Source: JANOSH01 sp031415695 (GTDB taxonomy: Bacteria; Actinomycetota; Acidimicrobiia; Acidimicrobiales; Ilumatobacteraceae). Taken from it: 64,000 bases of DNA. Within the stretch, counting starts at the first letter, position 1. The number at the start of each line of letters is the position of its first letter. Shown here piece by piece: positions 24,301-30,498 of this stretch. The translations under genes and the position numbers were made by a program. The DNA is taken from the NCBI GenBank assembly GCA_031415695.1, contig JANOSH010000061.1, forward strand, positions 248,001 to 312,000, written 5' to 3'. The notes beneath the pieces are model-generated. The model ran no database searches. It had not been told where the DNA came from and saw only the letters and a list, made by a program, of their open reading frames with translations.

Positions 24301-25435
24301 TATTTAGCGGGAACTTGTAGAGGTTGCGGTCGAACAGATTGACGGCGAAGAGGGTGCGGTCATCGGCTGACATGTCGAGATCGCCCCACCCGGTCTTGCC
24401 GACCTGGGCAAATGCGTCGATGTCACGGTTGCGGATCTCGGCGTCAAGGAAGTCACGGCAGGTGGCGTCCGAACAGCTGCCTTCTGGGTCGACGGAGCCT
24501 GCGTCAACCGCAGTCGTGAAGGTCGAGGTGGCACCGCCGGTCGAGCCAATGGCATAGATCGCGTCGATACCTCCCGTGCCGAGACCGGCTAGGCGCCGGA
24601 GGAAGGCGCCAGCAAAGATCTTGCCTGAGGTGCGCTGGACCGCGAGACCCCAAATCGAGCCGTGCTGCGACCACGTGGTGAGTTCAGTCGGGCCTGCGCC
24701 CGTGTACGGGTCGCCAGCGGTGAAGGCGTTGGTCCCTTGAGTCCGGGTTCCTCGGGTGAAGGCGTTGGAGATGAGGAGTGATTCCGTCGTGCGGCTGTCG
24801 GGCGTACCGGCGGCGGTGGCCGAGCCGCCCCAGTTGGCACCGTTCACCATCTGCGGGAGGCTCGTCGGCCCTGTGTACTGCGACGGGTCGATGAGGCCGA
24901 CATCCTGGGTGCTGTTGCCGCCGCTGAGGTCGACAAAGCGGACGAGCGAGCCACCCATCTTCGTGTCGAACATGTAACTCATGGTCGCCGGCGGCACGAT
25001 GTCGATGCGGCACTTGCCCGCTGGCAGAGCGGCAAGGGCATACGAACCGTTGGCCGCCGACGTCACCGAGATGGGCGCCCCGTACACGTCGTCGACGGTG
25101 TTGGCCGCGGTACCGGTGGCGTTATCGGGGCCGGTGTCGGTCATACAGGTGGCCCTGACGGTGATGCCGGCCTGGCCCGGTTCGGTCCACTCCGCCGCGC
25201 CGACCGTGCCGTCGGTATTGCGGTCGGCGACGTCGCGAACGTTGTTTATGTTGAAGTCTCGATAGATCGTTCCCGAAACACTCGCTGATCCGCCGATCGG
25301 CGCAGCCGACGACGGGCCGAGACGTGGGCCGAACACCAGGCCCGACGCCAACACAAATGCCGTCGTGGCGGCCGCAGCAACGATGGACAGGGAGCGTCGC
25401 GGCAAGGCACGCGGCTTTAGCATTTTCGGCATCAT
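18347..25435 (-). CDS. Giant LPXTG-anchored surface protein with SdrD B-like and DUF11 repeats
   Basis: A 2362-residue secreted protein. A signal peptide (about 1-45) is followed by a first SdrD B-like domain. A long region with repeated glycine-rich strands (about 190-740), possibly a beta-propeller, comes next. Then follow SdrD B-like domains (VGNRVWYDANANGIQDGGE and LGNYVFVDDG), five DUF11 repeats (about 1037-1762) and further B-like and DUF11-like domains. The sorting signal is LPRTG at 2318-2322, with a hydrophobic helix and basic tail. A sortase should attach it to the cell wall, but none is in the window. Calcium-loop residues (DxNxNGxxD) suggest a rigid stalk. Adhesion or envelope function is inference. 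The ATG has a GGAG site 4 bp upstream. Confidence 0.88.
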   Translation of the reverse strand: MMPKMLKPRALPRRSLSIVAAAATTAFVLASGLVFGPRLGPSSAAPIGGSASVSGTIYRDFNINNVRDVADRNTDGTVGAAEWTEPGQAGITVRATCMTDTGPDNATGTAANTVDDVYGAPISVTSAANGSYALAALPAGKCRIDIVPPATMSYMFDTKMGGSLVRFVDLSGGNSTQDVGLIDPSQYTGPTSLPQMVNGANWGGSATAAGTPDSRTTESLLISNAFTRGTRTQGTNAFTAGDPYTGAGPTELTTWSQHGSIWGLAVQRTSGKIFAGAFLRRLAGLGTGGIDAIYAIGSTGGATSTFTTAVDAGSVDPEGSCSDATCRDFLDAEIRNRDIDAFAQVGKTGWGDLDMSADDRTLFAVNLFDRNLYKFPLNIDGTANGVAAAEAIPNPVCTAGTNRPWGLAVHDGLVYAGVVCDGSTGTRADLGAFVYAYNPGTAAVALPDGSATVATDSWSGNLVADANALPGIQLDYSRACSRVTSGTCDLAPWARQWNTWSDDPALYTQSPTNHQPILSDIEFADDGGLLLSFADRWAWQGSGAQHFTPVNGSTTMVENSQVAGDLLRTAYMTSGLFAAENAGTVAQSPALGGGTLSGWSTTVGQSGGATAGTVVGGPGSGEFFNDNAVDSDPTWVHAESHEGGIAKIPGNPELPIKLLDADDPLFTHGIAYVFETNGLRRGNGPAGVFSASCGFQPWKQCGYQEFGISFSLDPNGFGKAGALTDLELLAAAAPVEVGNRVWYDANANGIQDGGELPISGVVVTLTVTGFAARTAVTDSNGNYRFSSAVGTNDAANIYGVTELASGATYTVSAPTTVSFGGGTRNITSKTVGTETGSDANTGTGVSDALTINGPGQNAHAVDFGYSPAVTKYSLGNYVFVDDGSGAGVKNNRIKDGTEAGKAGVSVSLFASDGSGNPTGAALATVTTDASGFYKFNALDAGDYVVRVNGSNFSGVGVLMNWLSSTGNESAFAIGQDNRDHGIDNADPATNGILSPKVTLGVGMPTTENEPGSYGSGSESGVAGGADENNLTVDFSFVPMIDLQVTKAVTSAGPYSSGATVSYTLTARNNGPGTASAGYTVTDVSPSGVTITAISGTGFTCVLATQVCTATGTLASATNASVITVTGTVNTGVAASTVLKNVAYVSPASGEVTETNVLVVPTLSTDTVASTTNNDAQASVTTPGPTMDLSITKTVAGSDPRRPGDTLTYILTVTNNGPNSAATGFTVNDLVPSGLTATAITGTGWTCTLGTVSCSSNAGLAASISAAAITVTATVNAGVTLGSTLKNVVYVSPASGETTPETNVLVVPTLATDTTTSTTNNDAQASVTIVPAVDLELTKVVTSAGPYIPGATVTYTLTARNNGPGTAITGYTVTDIAPSGVTITAISGTGFTCVLATLVCTSTGSLASATNAAVITVTGTVNTGLAASTVLKNVAYVSPASGEVTETNVLVVPTVSTDTATSTTNNDAQASVTTPGPTMDLSVTKSVAGVDPRRPGDSLTYTLTARNNGPNSAAAGFTVTDLVPSGLTATAISGTGWTCTLGTVSCSSNAGLAALTDASPITVTVTVNAGVTLGSTLKNVVYVSPASGETTPETNVLSVPTLATDTTTSTTNNDAQASVTIVPAVDLQLTKVVTSAGPYIPGATVTYTLTARNNGPGTAITGYTVTDIAPSGVTISAISGTGFSCVLGTLVCTSTGTLASATNASVITVTGTVNSGLAPSTIKNVAYISPASGEVTETNVLVVPTVATDTAASTTNNDSEASITTPGFSLGNYVWIDNGAGGGTANDGSRNGGELAKAAVIVKLYAADGSGNPTGAALHTVTTDSNGRYRFDGLAPLTYVVVIDPVNFQAGGSLQYWVSSTGNQSTFATSTDFQDHGIDSGTAATNGVRSPAVALGAGVSGEDQPATYGGGSTAGGTAAADGQDNLNVDFGFWAPVPALSITKTVRKAGSSDAFADTVTVPAGTLVEWQIVVSNVGSAGLTGITVTDAVASGCAHVSFDLAVGVSLPAYTCTTTATANVTNTAIATATGTTGGAVPGPVQDSAQANVTYSLGNRVWLDINHDGDIDSGEPGIDGVVLELLDGTLTPTGATATTAGGGYYRFDGLAAGSYAVRVAGVNFTSGALVNRISTDPDAASANNDIDSNDDGAGTAASAQSDVVVLGPTEPTTDIDQTTGDAARPDVSTNLSVDFGFVGNVDVGITIAVSTPTPTTGQEITYTLTITNHSVTNVSNVTVDDLLPPGVRGVSATGDGWVLDVTPEQLTGSYAGVLAPGESKTIVLHVVVVASVGSITNTATVGVAGDTVASNNVDNVPVTLRSAALPRTGADILRILIGGALVLLIGIGLALAASARRRSRLVSSNHRAS
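20145..22325 (-). repeat. DUF11 tandem repeat array, A-B-A-B-A with 876-bp period
   Basis: Five DUF11 modules of about 146 codons alternate between types A (LTKVVTSAGPYIPGATVTYT) and B (DLSVTKSVAGVDPRRPGDS). The same landmark bases recur at 20425, 21301 and 22177, and another pair at 20701 and 21577. Each step is exactly 876 bp (292 codons). Nucleotide identity between units is very high in places, indicating recent duplication or gene conversion. Confidence 0.85.
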
Positions 25436-25649
25436 GGAACTCCGTCACTCGATGGTTACTTCTGAGTCGGCTTAGCGCGCCCGAAATCAAGCCAGTGTCT
25501 GGAAACATTCTGGCTGAGCAGTGTGGACCCCGGTTTGTTGGATCGCCGTATCAGCAACCTGATGGCAATTCGCCCATTGGATAGCCAACGGACGACTGCC
25601 GAAGCGGATCGTCTAGGTCGTGCCGGTCAACGCTAGAAGTTAGGGCCTA

Positions 25650-25967
25650 CTACCAAAGTGACTTGGGGGCCTTGGAGCGCCACGACTCCTCCAGTAGCTC
25701 CTGCACCCTTACGCCCTCGGCGGCCGCGAGGTTGACTCGCACGCCCGAGAGTTTCTTGCCCCACCACAGCTCCTCGAACGCTTGCGGATCGTGCGCCACT
25801 GCGGCGGCCGTCTCCATGGCATCGACGAAGATGTGCAGGTGTTCCTCGTCGGGGGGCACGGTGGCGAAAATCTTGCCCCGCACTCGAAACGACGACATGT
25901 GATGGTGTGGTTGCTCGATCGCCTCGGGCAGCGACAACGCAAACGAACGAGCCTCGGCGAACTTCAC
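25650..25967 (-). CDS. YjbR/MmcQ-family protein
   Basis: A 105-residue protein of the YjbR/MmcQ type (CyaY-like fold, sometimes called DNA-binding). Typical pieces are ALSLPEAIEQPHHHMSSFRVRGKIFATV and LHIFVDAME near the middle, and LLEESWRSKAPKSLW at the C-terminus. The biochemical role of the family is not settled. I chose the GTG at 25967, giving the normal length. The last 19 codons recur in altered form at 29206-29265. It diverges from the membrane protein gene at 26061. Confidence 0.8.
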   Translation of the reverse strand: MKFAEARSFALSLPEAIEQPHHHMSSFRVRGKIFATVPPDEEHLHIFVDAMETAAAVAHDPQAFEELWWGKKLSGVRVNLAAAEGVRVQELLEESWRSKAPKSLW

Positions 25968-26060
25968 GACGACCGAGTGTAGATCCCGGCCACGATGTAT
26001 TTGGCGGCCCGCGTCGTTCTCTGTGGTTTGGGAACGACACCGAGGAGGCGGGCCAGGATC

Positions 26061-26642
26061 ATGCGACTCGAGCTGCTTGCGGGGGCTATGACGCTGCTCT
26101 CGGCTCTGCCGTATCTGCGCGATACCATTCACGGGGCCACCCGGCCGCAGCGCACCTCGTGGGCCGTCTTCGCCGTGGTCGCCGCAGTCGCAGCAGTAGC
26201 GCAGTTGTCCTCGCAATCCATCGCGGGAGGGTTGCTCGCTCTCGGCTCCGCCATTGGATTCAGCGCAATTGCTGTGGCCTCACTTTGGTACGGAGTTGGT
26301 GGTTGCTCGCGTGGCGATGTGACGGCGCTCGTGATGCTCGCTGCAGGCCTTGTTCTTTGGGTCATTACCGACGAAGCGTTGGTTGCTATCGGGGTGGCGA
26401 TTGCGGTCGATGTCCCGGCTGTGGCTCTGACGGTTCGAAAAGCCGCCACCGCACCCCACACCGAAACGATGGCGACGTGGGTAATAGATGGCGGTGCGGG
26501 GTTGGTATCGCTAGCGGCAGTGGCCGATGTTCAGCCCGCGCTACTGCTGTATCCCGCCTATCACGTCGTAGCCAACATGGCCGTAGTGGCCGCAATCCGG
26601 TCGGGACGTGCGTCCGCGCAGCGCGATCCCTCAGCCCCATAA
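26061..26642 (+). CDS. Multi-pass membrane protein of unknown function
   Basis: A 193-residue protein with about six hydrophobic segments, starting MRLELLAGAMTLLSALPYL and containing the charged loop TRPQRTSWAVFAVV. I do not recognise a named family with confidence; the repeated short helix pairs recall small transporter-like or PQ-loop-like proteins. The ATG at 26061 is preceded by CCAGGAT. A broken second copy lies at 29266-29737. The 3' end overlaps the convergent NTF2-like gene by 12 bp. Confidence 0.75.
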   Translation: MRLELLAGAMTLLSALPYLRDTIHGATRPQRTSWAVFAVVAAVAAVAQLSSQSIAGGLLALGSAIGFSAIAVASLWYGVGGCSRGDVTALVMLAAGLVLWVITDEALVAIGVAIAVDVPAVALTVRKAATAPHTETMATWVIDGGAGLVSLAAVADVQPALLLYPAYHVVANMAVVAAIRSGRASAQRDPSAP

Positions 26643-26999
26643 ACCGCTGCTCGGAGCGGGGTTCCAAACCTCGGTGATCTTTCCGTTTGTCACCCGGAAG
26701 ATCTCGGCACCGCACAGCGTTACCTCGGTGCCATCGGCCCGCTTGAGCACGGCATCGAAAACGAAACACACGGCATTGTCGTTGGCGATGTAGACGACGT
26801 CGTCAAAGCGCATGGCACTGTATTCGCGCTGAAACCTCACGGCTCGGGCCATGCTGTCGGCGATCGTGAGTACCTGTGTTTCGCCGCCTGGTTCATGACG
26901 CACGGTTGGATCGGCGACAAGTTCGGCAATGGCCTCAGCGTTGCGCCTGTCGTACACCTCACTGACATAACGGCGAACAACCTCATCGGCGGACTTCAT
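26631..26999 (-). CDS. SnoaL/NTF2-like fold protein
   Basis: A 122-residue protein with the cone-shaped NTF2/SnoaL fold. The pattern is an N-terminal helix (VVRRYVSEVYDRRNAEAIAEL), VRHEPGGE, a central strand and the terminal EIFRVTNGKITEVW. Such proteins are small enzymes (isomerases, cyclases, hydratases) or binding proteins, and the substrate cannot be predicted. I chose the ATG at 26999; a GTG 9 bp upstream is also possible. Confidence 0.8.
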   Translation of the reverse strand: MKSADEVVRRYVSEVYDRRNAEAIAELVADPTVRHEPGGETQVLTIADSMARAVRFQREYSAMRFDDVVYIANDNAVCFVFDAVLKRADGTEVTLCGAEIFRVTNGKITEVWNPAPSSGLWG

Positions 27000-27093
27000 G
27001 GGCCCCACGCTACCGCGAGCCCCGATGGGTTCAGCCCAGTGCGTTCAAGGTGTCGGTTAACTGCCGCAACCCGCTGACCGGGCAACCGGCTTC

Positions 27094-27402
27094 TCAGCAG
27101 TCGACGGCGACTTGCAATGCGGCGCACACCTCGGCCATACGCTCCGCCGAGAGGCTGCCGACACGCTGGAGCAGAAACATGCGCTCGATCGTGCTGATGT
27201 TGTCGAGTGTGACAACACACTCGTTTGGGACGCCATCGGACGTGTCGAGCGCCACTTCAGTCGCAATGCCCCGTATCGTGCCGGTGATGGGGGCCACAAT
27301 CACCCGCTCCACCACGGGTAAGGCTCCGTCCCGCATGAGGACCACGTAGGGGCGGCCCTGCTGGTTGGGTGATTCGCCCCACCAGATTTCACCACGCTGC
27401 AT
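27094..27402 (-). CDS. MazF/PemK-type toxin (TA module 1)
   Basis: A 102-residue MazF/PemK-family endoribonuclease toxin: MQRGEIWWGESPNQQGRPYVV at the start, VIVAPITGTIRG in the core and the helix SAERMAEVCAALQVAV at the end. Such toxins cut mRNA at short motifs and are neutralised by the antitoxin encoded upstream. The ATG at 27402 lies inside the antitoxin gene (14-bp overlap). Confidence 0.88.
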   Translation of the reverse strand: MQRGEIWWGESPNQQGRPYVVLMRDGALPVVERVIVAPITGTIRGIATEVALDTSDGVPNECVVTLDNISTIERMFLLQRVGSLSAERMAEVCAALQVAVDC

Positions 27403-27694
27403 GCCAACCGCCGTCCTCCCGGTCGAGGGCCGCGGCCATTCGCTCTTGTGCAACGGCCATCAGTACTCCAAGGTCACCCCACTGGTCGGCGTCGCCTGGG
27501 CCTGATTGGGGTATCCGCGTATAGGCCTCGACGATTTGGCGATCGATTTCGAGCTTACGTCGACGCTCGATGAACTCGGCAACTGCCAACCGGACGGCCT
27601 CGGACCGATTCACGATGTCGTCCCAGGTCACGACGATGCGGTCCAGCTCGCGAACCTGTTCATCATCGAGGCGAAGTGCCAGCTGAGTTGTCAT
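27389..27694 (-). CDS. Ribbon-helix-helix antitoxin (TA module 1)
   Basis: A 101-residue protein. The N-terminus MTTQLALRLDDEQVRELDRI forms a ribbon-helix-helix DNA-binding unit, and the rest is a charged helical tail for toxin binding. It overlaps the MazF-type toxin gene by 14 bp, a usual arrangement. It sits 33 bp downstream of an ATPase gene in the same direction. The 8-bp palindrome TGATATCA directly upstream may be its operator. Confidence 0.85.
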   Translation of the reverse strand: MTTQLALRLDDEQVRELDRIVVTWDDIVNRSEAVRLAVAEFIERRRKLEIDRQIVEAYTRIPQSGPGDADQWGDLGVLMAVAQERMAAALDREDGGWHAAW

Positions 27695-27701
27695 ACAAAT
27701 A

Positions 27702-27709
27702 TGATATCA
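27702..27709. promoter_or_regulatory. Palindrome TGATATCA upstream of TA module 1
   Basis: A perfect 8-bp palindrome begins 8 bp before the antitoxin ATG (minus strand), in a locally AT-rich stretch. It is a candidate autoregulatory operator for the ribbon-helix-helix antitoxin, although it lies between the ATPase stop and the antitoxin gene. Confidence 0.4.
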
Positions 27710-27727
27710 GAAACGCTATTCGGTGCG

Positions 27728-29170
27728 TTACTCGCCGCTGTACAACCGGTGCATGTCGACCAGTTCGATGTCGGGCCGGGTCGCTGCGAGACGATGCAGT
27801 TCGAGCGTGAAACCACAGCGCGAAACCAGAAGCCGCTGCACCTGCGGCGCTGCACGCTTGCCGAGCTTGCTGGCAATCTCATCGAGTCTGGCGACCTGGG
27901 CCACGCCAACTGGGACCTTGGTCGCCTCCACTTCTCCGATGGCGTGTATTCGGTCGCCGCCATGGGGAGCTTTCTCAACGGCCACAAGGTCCACCTGGTG
28001 CTTTCCGTTCAATTGCAGTACCCCGGGTGCAACCAGACGCGGTGATCCGCCGAGAGTGACCTCGGAAGCGAACGTCAACGCCCATTCGGCGGCCATCCAT
28101 TCGAGATGAGGGCCGTAAATCTGTCGAGCAATGAGCGACCGGGCGTCGCGGGCGACGCGTGTCGCGGCACCACGTGTCAGTCTGCGTTGCTCCGGTTCGA
28201 TAACAAGCCGATAGAACCTGATGATCGGATCGTTGAGGACAAGCGTTGTCCGGTTCGGGTGGAATGGATCTGGCATCTCGTCGACCCAACCACCATCGGT
28301 CAGAACCTTGGTTGGAAACGCGATCGAGGTGGGAGCACGCCCAAGTGCTTCGGCGAGATCCGAGCGGCGCCCCTTGCCCTCGGCAAGCGCGCTGAGAATT
28401 CCCCAGTAGAGCGCCCGGTCAGCAAGCGTCGGGTCTTCGTTCACGACGATACGACCCTCGCGAAACAGCGGTGATGACGAGTCAAGGAGATGCTCGATCA
28501 TCCACTTCTCAACATTGCCGGCCCTCGGCGCGGCCCGGGCCAACGGCAGATAGGCGGGCGTGCCTCCGAGCAGCGCGTGGAGTTGAAATGCGGCATCGAC
28601 GTTTCCGTCGAGCCCCCAATAAGTCGCAGCGGTTCGAAAATCGAAGGGGTGAATGACGAGTTCGAGTTCAGCGCGTCCTCGAAGCGGTGCACTGCCGCTT
28701 AGAAGGCCCCTCATCTGCGAGAACGCTGACCCACACAGAACGACTCGCGTTTGACCGTCACGTTGGGCGCGCGGCGTGAGTCGCGCCTGCATCAGCGAGG
28801 GCACCTCGGGCGCGGCATCTAGGAGATAGCCGAACTCGTCCAGGATCACGAGTGTCTCGGATTGTCGATCGAAGAGCGAGCCGATCGCCGATGACCACGA
28901 CGGGAATACCTGGCTCTCGGTCAGGCCGCGGTAGACATTCCATGCAGCAGAGAAATCGCGAAGATTCTGAGCCGAGGTCTCTTCCAACGCCTGCCAGTAG
29001 AAGCCGCCCGTGGCTTGGGCAAAGGCTTCAAGAAGAGCGGTCTTGCCCTGCCGACGGCGGCCGTAGGCGATGCCAAGTCTGGCCCCGGGACGCTTCTGAT
29101 CCCAGAAGCGCTCCAAGAGCGCCCACTCATGAACTCGGTTGAACAGCCCCTCCGGTCGATCTACTCTCAT
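27728..29170 (-). CDS. ATPase with N-terminal P-loop and C-terminal DUF234-like domain
   Basis: A 480-residue protein. The P-loop is GRRRQGKTAL (about residues 37-46), and Walker B is LVILDEFGYL. A winged-helix stretch follows (LAEALGRAPTSIAFPTKVLTDGGWV). The C-terminal domain (HLEWMAAEWALTF, then HQVDLVAVE) resembles DUF234, a nuclease-like domain of prokaryotic STAND/AAA ATPases common in mobile DNA. The role is unknown; defence or plasmid-like maintenance is possible. It sits 33 bp upstream of a MazF-type TA pair, so co-transcription is likely. A TATAAT box 8 bp before the ATG suggests a leaderless mRNA. Confidence 0.8.
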   Translation of the reverse strand: MRVDRPEGLFNRVHEWALLERFWDQKRPGARLGIAYGRRRQGKTALLEAFAQATGGFYWQALEETSAQNLRDFSAAWNVYRGLTESQVFPSWSSAIGSLFDRQSETLVILDEFGYLLDAAPEVPSLMQARLTPRAQRDGQTRVVLCGSAFSQMRGLLSGSAPLRGRAELELVIHPFDFRTAATYWGLDGNVDAAFQLHALLGGTPAYLPLARAAPRAGNVEKWMIEHLLDSSSPLFREGRIVVNEDPTLADRALYWGILSALAEGKGRRSDLAEALGRAPTSIAFPTKVLTDGGWVDEMPDPFHPNRTTLVLNDPIIRFYRLVIEPEQRRLTRGAATRVARDARSLIARQIYGPHLEWMAAEWALTFASEVTLGGSPRLVAPGVLQLNGKHQVDLVAVEKAPHGGDRIHAIGEVEATKVPVGVAQVARLDEIASKLGKRAAPQVQRLLVSRCGFTLELHRLAATRPDIELVDMHRLYSGE

Positions 29171-29177
29171 TCAGATT

Positions 29178-29183
29178 ATTATA
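29178..29183 (-). promoter_or_regulatory. Consensus -10 box (TATAAT) of the ATPase-TA transcript
   Basis: On the minus strand TATAAT occupies 29183-29178, and the ATG is at 29170. Transcription would begin about at the start codon, giving a leaderless mRNA. A clear -35 is not evident. Perfect TATAAT is unusual in this G+C-rich context. Confidence 0.45.
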
Positions 29184-29205
29184 ACTCCACTACGAGTAAG
29201 TTCCT

Positions 29206-29265
29206 GTTACCAACGAGACTTGGGGGCCTCGAAGCACCACGACTCCTCGAGTAGCTCCCGCACCC
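29206..29265 (-). pseudogene. 3' remnant of a second yjbR-like gene
   Basis: The minus strand reads RVRELLEESWCFEAPKSRW then stop, matching the last 19 codons of the YjbR-like gene at 25650 with several changes. No 5' part exists; the sequence joins directly to the membrane-protein remnant on the other strand. This is a leftover of a duplicated, then deleted, locus. Confidence 0.75.
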
Positions 29266-29737
29266 GTGCGGCCACCCGGCCTCAGCGCACCTCGTGGATC
29301 GTCTTCGCCGTGGTCGCCGCAGTCGCAGCAGTAGCGCAGTTGTCCTCGCAATCCATCGCCGGCGGGTTGCTCGCTCTCGGCTCCGCCATCGGATTCAGCG
29401 CCATTGCCGTTGCCTCACTTCGGTACGGAGTCGGCGGTGGCTCCCGAGGCGATGCGGCGGCGCTCGTGATGCTCGCCGCGGGCTCGTGCTCTGGGGCATA
29501 ACCGACGAAGCGCTTGTAGCGGTCGGAGTGGCAATTGCCGTCGATGTCCCGGCTGTGGTGTTAACGGTTCGTAAGGCCGCCAGCGCGCCCCACACCGAAA
29601 CGATGGCGACCTGGGTGATGGACGGCGGCGCGGCTTTAGTGGCCGCAATCATGTTGGGGCGGGCTGCCGTCGCTTCTTTAGCCCCTGAACTGCTGCTCGG
29701 GGCGCTCAGGTCGTCGGTTGGGCTAGCGGGTTCGTAG
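29266..29737 (+). pseudogene. Broken second copy of the membrane protein gene
   Basis: The segment matches the intact gene at 26061 from its TRPQRTSW codons onward (about base 26133). The start codon and first 24 codons are missing. A one-base loss near 29490 (GGGCTCGTGCTCTGG where an extra base is needed) shifts the frame to a stop. The other frame continues with ITDEALVAVGVAIAVDVPAV and ends after a further internal deletion. It cannot make the full protein. Confidence 0.8.
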
Positions 29738-30343
29738 GGTCGCGAGACCGTCCCCGGAGAGGTGATCGAACGCTGCTCGACGGCCGGCAACAGCGAGTGC
29801 GAGGTGCTGGGCTGTGCCTTCGACGACGGGACCGGACCCTGTCGACCAATTGGCGTCAGTTGCCCGCACCGTGAGGCCGGCGATGCGCTGCTTGGACCCG
29901 AAGACCGGTTGGACGTTCTTGATGTGTTCGAGGACGGCGACGTAGTCGGCCGACGGAAGGGAGAATGGCCTGCCGACAGCCTCCGAGATGTCACCGGCGT
30001 GAATGGCAAGTTCGGTGAGGATGCCGGGCAGTTTGAGACCGGGAGGAATCGAACGCGACCCTGCCGATGATCGCGTTTTCCCAGCTATCTCTGACGGGGA
30101 CATCGCGGCACCGATCTGCTGTACGAATTTGGCATTCATCCTTTCGAGATTGAAACCGGATCCCAGGAAGGTCGCGAAGACCTTGCCTTTCGAGATGGTG
30201 GGAATGACCAACATGTGTGCCACAACGTCCTTCACCGTCCAACCGGCGCAGAGCGACGGCTCGTTCCACTCGTCGGCCGAGAGTCCGGCGAGGTAGTCGC
30301 CGAAGGCTTCGCGCCCGTTTTTGATGCTCGTCCATGTATCCAC
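29723..30343 (-). CDS. DinB/maleylpyruvate isomerase-fold protein (TIGR03083-like)
   Basis: A 206-residue helical-bundle protein. LSADEWNEPSLCAGWTVKDVVAHM is the classical start of the mycothiol-dependent maleylpyruvate isomerase/DinB family, and LAIHAGDISEAVGR carries the conserved His-Asp pair near the middle. Such proteins often bind zinc and use mycothiol as cofactor; the substrate is unknown. I chose the GTG at 30343 because GGAG lies 7 bp upstream. The 3' end overlaps the decayed membrane-protein copy by 15 bp. Confidence 0.82.
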   Translation of the reverse strand: MDTWTSIKNGREAFGDYLAGLSADEWNEPSLCAGWTVKDVVAHMLVIPTISKGKVFATFLGSGFNLERMNAKFVQQIGAAMSPSEIAGKTRSSAGSRSIPPGLKLPGILTELAIHAGDISEAVGRPFSLPSADYVAVLEHIKNVQPVFGSKQRIAGLTVRATDANWSTGSGPVVEGTAQHLALAVAGRRAAFDHLSGDGLATLRTR

Positions 30344-30498
30344 TGTGTGCTCCAGTCGTGTCGGGGGGTACTTCCTACCGTAACGTCGAACGACGGGCCC
30401 CGATTTCGACACGAAGATGCATTGAGCGGTTAGGCACCTCAGCGGCGGCGAGCGACAATGAGGTGGCCGGGCCGATCGAGCTTGCTAGCCGACGTTGA

